Shown piece after piece: positions 1 through 8,222 of a stretch of DNA of 64,000 nt. The position numbers were made by a program, and so were the translations under genes. The notes beneath the pieces were generated by a model that saw nothing but the letters and a program-made list of their open reading frames with translations, did no database searches and was not told the DNA's origin. The number at the start of each line of letters is the position of its first letter. The stretch's first letter is position 1. Location: contig OY723288.1 in the NCBI GenBank assembly GCA_963210315.1, positions 186,001-250,000 of the forward strand. Direction: 5' to 3'. This stretch comes from Rhynchopus euleeides (Eukaryota > Euglenozoa > Diplonemea > Diplonemida > Diplonemidae).

Positions 1-56
1 TTGAATGTTTCAAACTTTGCCCCCCCCCCCCCCCACCCCCCCCATCCCCGCTACGG

Positions 57-1295
57 CTACCCCTCCTGCATCCCGCAGGATTCTGCAGGCCCGGCAGGCT
101 CCGCCCCGCCATCCATCTCCAGCAGGCCTGCCGCATCCGCCCCCTCCTCCACCCCGGCCTCCCCGCCGGGGTGGTTATCAAGCGGCGGCTGCTGCTGCTG
201 CTGCTCCGCCACACCCGCCTTGCACACCTCACCGCCACCACCTCCTCCTCCCCCAACAGCCGCACCGACACTCCCAGTAGCAACCTCTGAGTGCGCCTCC
301 GGCGCTGGCGGGGGCGGCACGCAGGGGGGGAGCGGCACATCGCTTCCCAGCTGTCTTGGCGAGAGGCGCCCGTCAAACCCCTGCTGCTGTTCACCGCACC
401 CTTCAACGCCGTCCCCCAGGGGAGACCCGGCAGCTGCCGATGCGCATCGGGAATAGCGCCTGATTAGCGCAGAGCAGGTCGGGCGGAAGCTGGGGCGGAC
501 CGCAAGGCGGAGCTGGGACGCTTGGGAGCACCGCGCACGGCGTTCCAGAAGGGGGAGATCTGTGGGCGTTTCCAGGCGGATCCCGTCGAAGGTGACGGCG
601 TAGACAGCGAGGAAGGGGCGGGACGGGAGGCACCCCGAGGCGAGGGGGTCGCACACCCCGAAGTTGTCGCGCAGGAGGCCCAGCCGGTGCCGCGTGATGT
701 AGAGCAGCTCGAGGTGGTAGCGCTCGAACTCCTCCAGGCAGACCAGGTCGTCGCCGTCGGAGGTGCACCACTGCACTGCGCGGTGCAGCGCGGCCTCCCC
801 CAGCGGGGTGTCGCGGATGCCGCGCAGCGCTGCGTCGAGCAGGGCGGAGAAGACCATGCCGAGCAGGGCTGCGAAGTAATGCGCGACGCTCACCCCGACA
901 AGCGCCCACCACGACACGGCGAGGGCAGGGCAGTCCCGGGGTGATGTGGCGTAGTTTGCGTGTGAGAGGGAACAGGATTCGCCAGCCGTCTGCGCCCTGC
1001 CCGCAGCTGCGAGGATGAGCTCCAGCGAGGTGCAGAGCGTCCAGAAGCTGAGCACCATGTGAAGCCTCGCGAGGGTTTTGCGGCGGAGGCGCCCGCTGGC
1101 AACACCGCAGGCGGCGCTGGCCGCGCCGAGGGCGCAGAGGGCGAGCGCCTGGGGATGGTACAGCACAACCTCCTCATAAGGCAGGGCGGCCAGGCCTACG
1201 GCGAACGGCGCAACGCTCGAGATGCCCCCCAGGCATGCAGAGACGGTGCACGCATTGGCGAGGGTGTCAAGGCGATCCTTCTCGCCCCGCCACAT
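57..1295 (-). CDS. Four-helix membrane protein, unknown function
   Basis: Intronless reading frame of 412 residues from the ATG at 1295 to a TAG at 57. The frame is open further upstream, but that part is Pro/His-rich and reads through a poly-G tract, so I start at the Met that opens MWRGEKDRLDT. Four hydrophobic stretches lie in the first half (about residues 15-37, 48-66, 79-98 and 120-150), followed by a conserved-looking cytosolic stretch rich in Leu/Arg/Glu to about residue 270. The last 140 residues are low complexity (Gly, Pro and Gln runs) and are probably disordered. I do not recognise the family and see no catalytic motif. The open frame, helix pattern and lack of stops support a real gene; the exact start and the C-terminal tail are less sure. 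Confidence 0.6.
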   Translation of the reverse strand: MWRGEKDRLDTLANACTVSACLGGISSVAPFAVGLAALPYEEVVLYHPQALALCALGAASAACGVASGRLRRKTLARLHMVLSFWTLCTSLELILAAAGRAQTAGESCSLSHANYATSPRDCPALAVSWWALVGVSVAHYFAALLGMVFSALLDAALRGIRDTPLGEAALHRAVQWCTSDGDDLVCLEEFERYHLELLYITRHRLGLLRDNFGVCDPLASGCLPSRPFLAVYAVTFDGIRLETPTDLPLLERRARCSQASQLRLAVRPSFRPTCSALIRRYSRCASAAAGSPLGDGVEGCGEQQQGFDGRLSPRQLGSDVPLPPCVPPPPAPEAHSEVATGSVGAAVGGGGGGGGEVCKAGVAEQQQQQPPLDNHPGGEAGVEEGADAAGLLEMDGGAEPAGPAESCGMQEG

Positions 1296-1641
1296 GGCGC
1301 TGGGGAGGGGGGCGGGGGGGGCTTGACGCGTCACTCGGGTGCGTGGGGGGTGCGGATCATCGCACCATGGGTGTGGGGGTGTTGCACCGGATGCGAAGTG
1401 GGGACCCTGTGTCTTTGCAGAAACAGGGGGCCCTGGGGGGGGGGGGGGGGGGGGGGCGTTCTCCTGTCGAGAATATCTGGTGTTGGTGCTGATGTGTGAC
1501 AGTGGATGCAGTGTACAGAGTTCACGCGCGTGCGTGTGTGTCCAGCGGAGTATTTTGTTTGTGCGCACCTGTTGGGGTAATACCGCCTGGTCGAATTCAC
1601 ACCATCTCAAACCATTTCACAAAATTTCACAAAAAATAGTC

Positions 1642-2020
1642 AGCTGATTGAGGGTGTGATATGAGGGTTCTATCCAACAAGGATATCAAGGCGGCACTTT
1701 CAAAGTCCTGCCAAGGACAGCGCCACGTGGGTGTGTGCTTCTGATATATGTTATGTCATCATGTGAACCCTCCCCAGCGTGTGCCAACATCCCTGACACG
1801 CTCACGAAAAGCATGACACGGAGAAAACAGGTGCCGAAACAACCTGCCGAGCACACGGGTGGTGCCACGTTGATCCACGCAGCGATCTCCCATGACAGGA
1901 ATCCTTGTCGCCACGGCAGAGTCGCCGCAGACTGTGGGAGAGGTGTCGCCAGTCACCTTGAGGTTGCAGTGTGTCATCAGGCTAAGACCCGTGCCCTCTT
2001 CACCTCCCCCGTTAGGTTGC
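1642..2020 (+). repeat. Subterminal repeat A, copy 1
   Basis: About 380 bp, nearly identical to 4913-5295 in the same orientation. It begins CAGCTGATTGAGGGTGTGAT and ends in GTTAGGTTGCTCC. A 186-bp piece recurs inverted at 50013-50198. No credible coding content. Confidence 0.85.
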
Positions 2021-2129
2021 TCCACAAAAAATAGCAAAATTTCGCGGTGCAAAATTTGTGAATTTTTGTCCTTTCACGATAGCTGCGTGTTGCCGCGTCC
2101 ACCACCACCACGCGGACGGCCTGAAGGTG

Positions 2130-3437
2130 ATGTGTTGTGAGACACACCACATGACGCGATGCGGCACCTGCGCCAATGTGAAGACATGCTGCGCGGCCGG
2201 CCACCATGGGCGCGCCCCCAGGGTCGACCAAGTTGCGAGCACGGATGACGACAGCAGCAGCTGCGATGACGACTCCGACAGCGAGGGAGAGGAGGGCAGC
2301 TCTGGTGCCACTGAGCATGATGGAGACGACGCTGAAGATGCGGGCTCCACCAGCGAGGAAGTCCCTCCCTCGTCTGAGATGGATAGCGACACGACGGCTG
2401 CGGCTGCGGTGAAACGCACCGCTATCGTTCTGGACGCCTCTGAAGAGGACTCGATGGGGCAGGATGCCGTGAAACGCACCGCCATTTGTTTGGATCACTC
2501 GGACGAGGGCCCGTCCCTCTGGGGGGCTGGGATAGTGTGTGTGCGTCAGCCAGAGTGGGACATGTGTGCGTCTCTTCTTCTTCTTTGGCCGGGCGTGATT
2601 GAGCATTTGGCTCTTCACTGCCCCGACGATCAGCCCAGTGAGGGCGAGTTGGGTTCTTCTGCGGAGTCATCTGCGTTGACCCCACGCGAATTTCCTGGTT
2701 TTCTTTTCTCGCCTTCCCCTCGAATGAATACCCCTGCTTCCCCTACCCCGCGTCAGATGGGTGTGGATCACGTTGCGCTTGTTGCGGAAGACTCGCCGGG
2801 CTCCCAACCCGGTGATGCTCGCCGCGTTCCACCAGCAGATGCAGCACCGCCTCCGGCGCCCTCTCCGGCTCCGGAGCTCGTGCTGCACACAGACCTGCTG
2901 GACGGGCTACAGACCCCGCAGACGGGCTCACCGACCCTTCGAGAGTGCGCCTCACAGCGGGGCTTTCAGAGCCCTTACGTGGGGCGCCGCCTTCCTTTCT
3001 CTCCCTCTCCCCCCTCTGAGTCTTCGATACCCCGCGCGCAGAAGCGAGTGGCACCCATACAGGAGGCAGACGAATCCGCCCTGGGGAGACGCTCCTTTCA
3101 CAACAGAGGAGCAGAGCCTCAACCTCCCGTGTCCACTGGCTCACCGGTTTCAGCGCCAAGCCTTCGGCCTGACGAGGATAGTATCATGTCCCCATCAGAA
3201 CTTGCTTCCCCCCTTCCTCTCTCGCCTGCACCCTCTCTTGTTGTGGATGACCCGCCGGGCTTTCAGCCCGCCGACACTCGGCTTAGTCCCCCATCAGACA
3301 CTGTGTCACCCCCACCACCCTCTCCATGTCAGGAGCCCCTAATGCCTCTAGACACTGCAACACCCTCTCTTCCAGACTGGCAGGCAGAAACGCCGTCTCA
3401 CCAGGGGAGCGGTTTCAGCGTCAAGCCCTCGGCCTGA
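2130..3437 (+). CDS. Acidic, Ser/Pro-rich repetitive protein, 5' part
   Basis: 435 residues from the first ATG in the frame (2130) to a TGA at 3435. The N-terminus is Cys/His-rich (several CxxC and HH pairs), followed by an acidic Asp/Glu/Ser stretch, a short internal repeat built on VKRTAI..D.S, and then Ser/Pro-rich repeats. Repeated blocks include GRRLPFSPSPPSESS and SPSELASPLPLSPAPSL. It lies inside the 4.0 kb TIR element and is the only gene candidate on the plus strand. The frame ends early because of a 265-bp tandem duplication (see 3146-3675). No known domain is visible; it could be element-encoded or a captured host gene. Confidence 0.45.
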   Translation: MCCETHHMTRCGTCANVKTCCAAGHHGRAPRVDQVASTDDDSSSCDDDSDSEGEEGSSGATEHDGDDAEDAGSTSEEVPPSSEMDSDTTAAAAVKRTAIVLDASEEDSMGQDAVKRTAICLDHSDEGPSLWGAGIVCVRQPEWDMCASLLLLWPGVIEHLALHCPDDQPSEGELGSSAESSALTPREFPGFLFSPSPRMNTPASPTPRQMGVDHVALVAEDSPGSQPGDARRVPPADAAPPPAPSPAPELVLHTDLLDGLQTPQTGSPTLRECASQRGFQSPYVGRRLPFSPSPPSESSIPRAQKRVAPIQEADESALGRRSFHNRGAEPQPPVSTGSPVSAPSLRPDEDSIMSPSELASPLPLSPAPSLVVDDPPGFQPADTRLSPPSDTVSPPPPSPCQEPLMPLDTATPSLPDWQAETPSHQGSGFSVKPSA

Positions 3438-3675
3438 CGAGGATAGTATCATGTCCCCATCAGAACTTGCTGCCCCCCTTCCTCTCTCGCCTGCACCCTC
3501 CCTTGTTGTGGATGACTCGCCGGGTTTTCAGCCCGCCGACACTCGGCTTAATCCCCCATCAGACACTGTGTCACCCCCACCACCCTCTCCATGTCAGGAG
3601 CCCCTAGTGCCTTTAGACTCTGCAACCCCCTCTCTTCCCGATTATCAGGCTGAAACGCCGTCTCACCAGGGGAGC
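3146..3675 (+). repeat. 265-bp tandem duplication inside a coding region
   Basis: Units 3146-3410 and 3411-3675 match with few differences (for example the block ATGTCCCCATCAGAACTTGC at 3186 and 3451). The unit length is 88 codons plus one base, so the second copy is read one frame over and the upstream frame hits TGA at 3435. Confidence 0.9.
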
Positions 3676-4218
3676 GACACGCTCTCCCCCGAGTGCACGT
3701 CGCCGAGCCCTTGCGTGGGGCGTCGACTTCCTTTCTCCCCTTCCTCCCCTTCTGAGTCCTCGGTTCCCCGCGCGCAGAAACGTGTAGCGCACATGCGGGA
3801 GGCAGACGAATCTGCCCTGGAGCGATGCTCGTTTCATAACAACAGAGCAGGTTTTCCTTCCTCCCGCACGATCATCAGCACAGCTAGATCAGGCGTGCCT
3901 TCCCCTTTCCCACGGGCCTCACAGGCCTTGCGCTTCTTGGAGCGCAAGACTCGTGCTGTCCGTCCTTCTCGTTCTCGTTTCCTCCGGAAGCAGGTGTTGC
4001 GTGCGGTTCCGAAGCGCACCCGCTGCATCCCCTCTCCCACCATCTTTCGTTCGGCGGCTATTCCGCGCTCTTTTCAACGCGTCGTCGCGAAGATTGCGCC
4101 TCAGTACCAGCAGGCGCAATCTCCGGCTTCCAGTGTGTGTGTGTGTCCCCCCTCCTTTACAGCGCAACGAGGAGGAGAGCGAAACCGTGTGGTGTCACGT
4201 AGAGCAAAAGTAGGATAG
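3451..4218 (+). pseudogene. Out-of-frame 3' part of the Ser/Pro-rich gene
   Basis: An open frame of 255 residues that continues the same protein in the next frame. It starts inside the second duplication unit and then carries a second GRRLPFSPSSPSESS block, an Arg/Lys-rich segment, and a C-terminus that ends where repeat B begins. The matching block upstream lies 736 bp away, which again is not a multiple of three. Without the extra 265 bp the two parts would form one frame, so I treat this as the displaced 3' end of the gene starting at 2130. An intron bridging the two frames cannot be excluded. Confidence 0.5.
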
Positions 4219-4294
4219 CGGGCCCGGTTCCTCACGGTATGGTCCTTCGGGGCCAGGCTGCGATGCCAGCACGCTAACCCAAATTGCAATACGA
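4210..4294 (+). repeat. Repeat B, copy 1
   Basis: About 85 bp starting GTAGGATAGCGGGCCCGGTT and recurring in the same orientation at 50219-50305 with a few substitutions. It overlaps the 3' end of the preceding frame. Function unknown. Confidence 0.75.
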
Positions 4295-4912
4295 ATTTTT
4301 GTGAATTTTTGCGACTTCTGCGACTTTTTGTGACTTTTTGCGACTTTCTGCGCCTTCTTGCATTTTGGGCGGTGCTGGCACTTGGGCACTAATGGCGGAT
4401 GCAGTGGTTTGGGTTTATGGAAAAAGGGTGGTGGACGTGATGCCCAACTCCTCCTGAAGGTACGCATTGTATCTGCTGCGCCAGCTGGGGAAACACGGCC
4501 CGGGGCCGTGCCACCCTGCAGCCACTGCAGGAAGTGCTGCCTCAGGGTTCCTCAGCAGTGGACCAACGCACATTGGCCGTGTGTGTCAGCGTCCGTCTTG
4601 GATCTCACAACGGTCACGCCATCTCCCACCCCTGAGGTCGCTGCTCTAACGAAGGTGCGCGGCACAGGTCGTGGAGATCCACGAAACGGCAAGCAGTGGC
4701 GAACTGCAAGGCAAATCCTTGCCCTGGGGTGTCTGGGACCTACCCTACCCCCCTTGGTGCTGGGGACAGAGGGGGGGTACCCGACCCCCTTCGGGTCTCA
4801 AACCATTTCACAAAAAATCGCAAAAAATAGCAAAGCGTCACAAAAAATATCAGGCTTCGCAAAAAATCACACGCTCTCAAACCATTTCACAAAAAATCGC
4901 ACAATCGCGTGT
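4295..4912. other. Non-coding interior of the TIR element
   Basis: Holds short-period repeats of the type GCGACTTTTTGTGACTTTTT near its start and CATTTCACAAAAAATCGC near its end. No supportable gene. Confidence 0.5.
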
Positions 4913-5295
4913 CAGCTGATTGAGGGTGTGATATGAGGGTTCTATCCAACAAGGATATCAAGGCGGCACTTTCAAAGTCCTGCCAAGGACAGCGCCACGT
5001 GGGTGTGTGCTTCTGATATATGTTATGTCATCATGTGAAACCCTCCCCAGCGTGTGCCAACATCCCTGACACGCTCACGAAAAGCATGACACGGAGAAAA
5101 CAGGTGCCGGAACAACCTGCCGAGCACACGGGTGGTGCCACGTTGATCCACGCAGCGATCTCCCATGACAGGAAGCCTTGTCGCCACGGCAGAGTCGCCG
5201 CAGACTGTGGGAGAGGTGTCGCCAGTCACCTTGAGGTTGCAGTGTGTCATCAGGCTAAGACCCGTGCCCTCTTCACCTCCCCTGTTAGGTTGCTC
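4913..5295 (+). repeat. Subterminal repeat A, copy 2
   Basis: Second direct copy of the 380-bp repeat at 1642-2020. It differs by a few substitutions and ends 287 bp from the right end of the TIR element. Confidence 0.85.
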
Positions 5296-5624
5296 CCATA
5301 TCGTTGCCTGCTTTGGGGCCTGAAGGACATAGGGGTCCAGCAGGCACTTGAGCATCGCAAGGCATGAGTGGCTGTTTCAAACTCCTGGTGCAAGCACCCG
5401 TCATGGTCTGCACAATCGCGAACCATTTCACAAAAAATCACAAAAAATAGCACAATTGGAAACCATTTCACAAAAAATCGCAAAAAATAGCAGCGCGGTT
5501 TTTGTGATTTTTTGTGAATTTTTGGGGCGTTGTTCTTCGTTTTTGGGAGACGCTGTGAATTCGCCAAGGCGGTATTACCCCACCTGTGCACGTATGGGTG
5601 TCCATACGTGCGCTGCCAACAGTC

Positions 5625-5669
5625 TTTTATTCCCGGTAATATAGAACCTCAGTCAAAATTGTGAGGAGC
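5625..5669 (+). repeat. Left arm of 45-bp inverted repeat
   Basis: The sequence from TTTTATTCCCGG to TTGTGAGGAGC is matched in inverted orientation at 7749-7792. The pair encloses both the MITE and the element nested in it, so it may be the ends of an older, larger element. No clear target duplication was found. Confidence 0.65.
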
Positions 5670-6491
5670 CGGGATCGTACAGTCATATTATTACCGGGCT
5701 GGAAATTTTTTTCCCGGCTGGTTTTCAGCTAAATTTTGCAGGGAGCGGGAAATTTTCTATATTGGGCGGGAAATATAGTGATTTTCAGCGGGAAAATATA
5801 GTAAATGGCTGAAATCCCTGCTAAAAATCGCCGGGAAAATATACCGTATACGTAAATATTATGGAACGTAAATATTATGGAACGGGCCCATTTTTGCCCG
5901 GTCCGTTCCATAATATTTACGTTCCATAATATTTACAGGGCCAGTTGGGGACTCGGTGGTGAGGATGGCTTGCCTCAGGAATCGCGCGAAAAGTGCACGA
6001 GTAGGTCCCGTCAGGGACTCTGTATGCCGTCCGATCACCTGGTCCAAGTCCCCGAGTCGCAGAAAGCCCTGTAAATATTATGGAACGAAAAAAATCTGGA
6101 ACGCCAACCCACCAGCGTTCCAAAATATTTACGTTCCATAATAATTACGTTCCATAATAATTACGTTCCAAAATATTTACGTATACGTGGTGCCCCTGAT
6201 TTACCCCTTTTTCACTACGCACAAACTACGCAATCTGGGGGGGGGGGGTCTCGCTTTTTGGTCCCCCCCCAGTTTTTTTTGGTCCCCCTTTCTGTGTGGC
6301 TACTGAGACAGGACTGGAGGCACTGCGCTGACCGAGCAAAAAATTATTGCCAGAACTCACTATACACCGTACGAAAGAACGCACGACATGTGGGGCGGGA
6401 CTCCAGAAACACCTGGGCAAGGTTGCCCCATGCCCAGAAACACCTGAGAAGGAAGTGAGTTCCAGGAGCCGCGTAGAACACCCTCGAGATT

Positions 6492-6809
6492 GTGAATGAT
6501 GATACGATCACAGCCTTCAGGGCGCTGCGAGGTGCCACCCTGAAGGTGGCCCTTGACATCAAGGAGAGCGTCGGCCGAGGGGTCGACGAAAAGCTGAAGA
6601 AGGCGCTACTGGCACTGGATCCCGCGGGGTATACGGAGGTCACCGCCACACAGGCAACCTCCGCTGACAACGTCCAGGAGACGTTATCCGAGGGGATCAC
6701 AACGGCACTAGAGATCTGTGTCACGGGATCCAGGCGCCCACTCTCCCTCGACGGTCTGGGGATTGTTGTTGGGTATGGTGTCGTTTCCTGCAGCTGCAAA
6801 AAAGCGTAG
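6492..6809 (+). CDS. Small unknown ORF inside the nested element
   Basis: 105 residues, soluble, with alternating charged and hydrophobic residues and a plausible amphipathic helix in the first half. No family is recognised. It may be a fragment of a captured host gene, because the 993-bp element has no transposase of its own. Downstream, a 49-bp tandem duplication (6831-6928) breaks the frame, and a further frame at 6890-7087 encodes a Pro/Ala/Lys-rich segment that could be its continuation. Low confidence that it is expressed. Confidence 0.25.
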   Translation: MNDDTITAFRALRGATLKVALDIKESVGRGVDEKLKKALLALDPAGYTEVTATQATSADNVQETLSEGITTALEICVTGSRRPLSLDGLGIVVGYGVVSCSCKKA

Positions 6810-6830
6810 CAACTGTGCTCCCTTCTTCCT

Positions 6831-6928
6831 TAATGATGCGTTGACGCTTCCACCCGGAGGAGCTGAAGCAGGCACCGCTTAATGATGCGTTGATGCTTCC
6901 ACCCGACGAGCTGAAGCAGGCACCGCGC
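6831..6928 (+). repeat. 49-bp tandem duplication
   Basis: Two adjacent copies starting TAATGATGCGTTGA.GCTTCC at 6831 and 6880. The unit length is not a multiple of three, so the copies are read in different frames. Confidence 0.8.
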
Positions 6929-7186
6929 CAAAGGGCACCCCCAAAGAGACCTGCAAAGACTGCGTCGAAACCCGCACCGAAGGCTGCCAGCGCTGCAGCA
7001 CCTGAAGAACCTGCAGCACCTGAAGCGCCTGCACCCTCACTGACCCCGGAACAGCAAGAACTCCTTGAGTTTGGGGTCCCGGCATAGAGACAGAGAATGG
7101 CTGAGTAAATCAAAAAATGAGACCCCCCCCCCCTTTTCACTACGCACAAACTACGCAATATGGGGTCGTCAGGGGCACCAATACGG

Positions 7187-7748
7187 TAGTAAATTTTTCC
7201 CGGCCAAAAAGTGAAAATTTTCACCCAAAATTTTCACCCAAAAAAATGCCAAAAAATTCCAAAAATTTGGAAATTTTTGCATTTTCGGCCCCAAAAACCG
7301 AAAAATGGCTGGTTTCTGACCAAACAGGCCTTCCTGTCACAGGAATGTCGCCTAGATCGTGAGCTGTGGCTGTTGTGGGCGGGGAAGGCTGCAAGAAGGG
7401 CAGAACGTCCATTTCCTGGCGGTGCTCAGTCAGGAAATGCACGAGGAAGTACCCTCACGGCCCACACATCAGAAGATATCACCCAACTTCATGAAACACT
7501 CGAGAATCAGGGCACAGAAGCCCACCGAGGACAACTTTTGTTGTCAGGAGCACACAGACAAGATGCCGCTCACACAGTCTGCTCAACGTTCTCGAGAATA
7601 CAGTGCCCGAGGTCCCAGGAATCTGCCAGGAGAAGCTCCAGGGTAAATGATCAGCATCTGTAGCCCCAGCGTCGCAGGATTGGGGGTGCAAAGTATCGGG
7701 AGACACCTCTCCCACACACCCTCCCCTCTCCCAACAGGCCTCCAAGTT
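7187..7748. other. No gene seen
   Basis: AT-rich at the start (runs of AAAATTTTCACCCAAAA and CCAAAAATTTGG), then ordinary-looking sequence with no supportable coding region. Confidence 0.4.
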
Positions 7749-7792
7749 GCTCCTCACAATTTTGACCTCGGTCTATATTACCGGGAATAAAA
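7749..7792 (-). repeat. Right arm of 45-bp inverted repeat
   Basis: Inverted match to 5625-5669. Confidence 0.65.
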
Positions 7793-7800
7793 TCACAAAT

Positions 7801-7845
7801 TACCGGTAAATATAGGGAATATTTCCCCTCGGGGCCTGTCCAGCC
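7801..7845 (+). repeat. Left arm of a foldback sequence split by a LINE
   Basis: The sequence ending GGGGCCTGTCCAGCC pairs with GGCTGGACAGGCCCC at 14661-14675. Further pairing runs through the GGGAAATATAGGG-type arms to about 14712. The LINE lies exactly in the loop. Confidence 0.75.
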
Positions 7846-8222
7846 CCTCGGATTTTGAACGATTTTGAACGATTTTTGGCCGTGCTCGTCGCGTCCCCCG
7901 GTGAGGGGGGACGCTGTTTCGTGTTCTCCTTGCCGCACGGAGGCATTGCCTTACGTCGCCTCTTCCTCTTTTCCTTTATGGGCGGGTTAGTCTGGCTCAG
8001 AGGGCGGGACCGTGCTGATATGCACAGTGACGACTCTCCCTTTTTTTGTTGTGCCCGCCTCCTGCCGAGTCGTGGCTGCTGCCTCTCAGACTGGGGGCGG
8101 GCGGTCGCCGACGCTGACGCGCCTGGCGGCCCGTGGAAAGTGACGTGGGTCTGGGGGTGAGGGGGGGGGGGGTGCTGGGGTGTCAGGCCGAAGCCCTTGA
8201 CCGCTGTTGATTTTTGCAGGTT

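Larger units (their letters stand above)
1573..5582. mobile_element. 4.0 kb TIR element with 5-bp target duplication
   Basis: The left end reads TGGGGTAATACCGCC and the right end is its inverted repeat, with imperfect complementarity continuing inward through GAATTCACA. Both ends are flanked by the same five bases, CCTGT (1568-1572 and 5583-5587), which is the signature of a transposition event. Inside are two direct copies of a 380-bp subterminal repeat (1642-2020, 4913-5295), many short blocks of the type TTTCACAAAAAATCGC, and one plus-strand gene candidate. No transposase is recognisable, so it is probably non-autonomous. The superfamily is not assigned: 5-bp duplications and TG...CA ends occur in several groups. 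Confidence 0.7.
6188..7180. mobile_element. 993-bp element nested in the MITE, 5-bp duplication ATACG
   Basis: The ends TGGTGCCCCTGA and TCAGGGGCACCA are exact inverted repeats. The flanking ATACG is duplicated (6183-6187, 7181-7185). Just inside both ends lies a 35-bp core containing ACTACGCACAAACTACGCAA, present in direct rather than inverted orientation (about 6205-6240 and 7132-7165). Inside the cores inverted similarity resumes with a poly-G run and GTCTC. The interior has no recognisable transposase. TG...CA ends with a 5-bp duplication would also suit an LTR-type integrase, but the ends are inverted, not direct. Confidence 0.75.
5844..7186. mobile_element. TA-flanked MITE, copy 1 (split by a nested insertion)
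   Basis: Starts CCGTATACGTAAATATT. It resembles the copy at 24305-24650 throughout, including repeated GGAACGTAAATATTAT blocks near both ends and a GC-rich centre. Its last base is separated from the rest by an insertion at 6188-7180 plus a duplicated ATACG (7181-7185). Joining 5844-6187 to base 7186 gives a 345-bp element flanked by TA at 5842-5843 and 7187-7188. No coding capacity. TA duplication suggests mobilisation by a Tc1/mariner or pogo type transposase. Confidence 0.8.

Noticed and set aside
5-280. Pro- and His-rich plus-strand frames at the left edge
   Set aside because: They are antisense to the low-complexity C-terminus of the minus-strand membrane protein.
1642-5295. Repeat A copies as LTRs of a retrotransposon
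   Set aside because: They lie inside a longer element with inverted ends and its own target duplication, and no pol-like sequence lies between them.
6188-7180. Nested element as a solo LTR
   Set aside because: TG...CA ends and a 5-bp duplication fit, but the termini are inverted repeats of at least 12 bp and the interior is not LTR-like.
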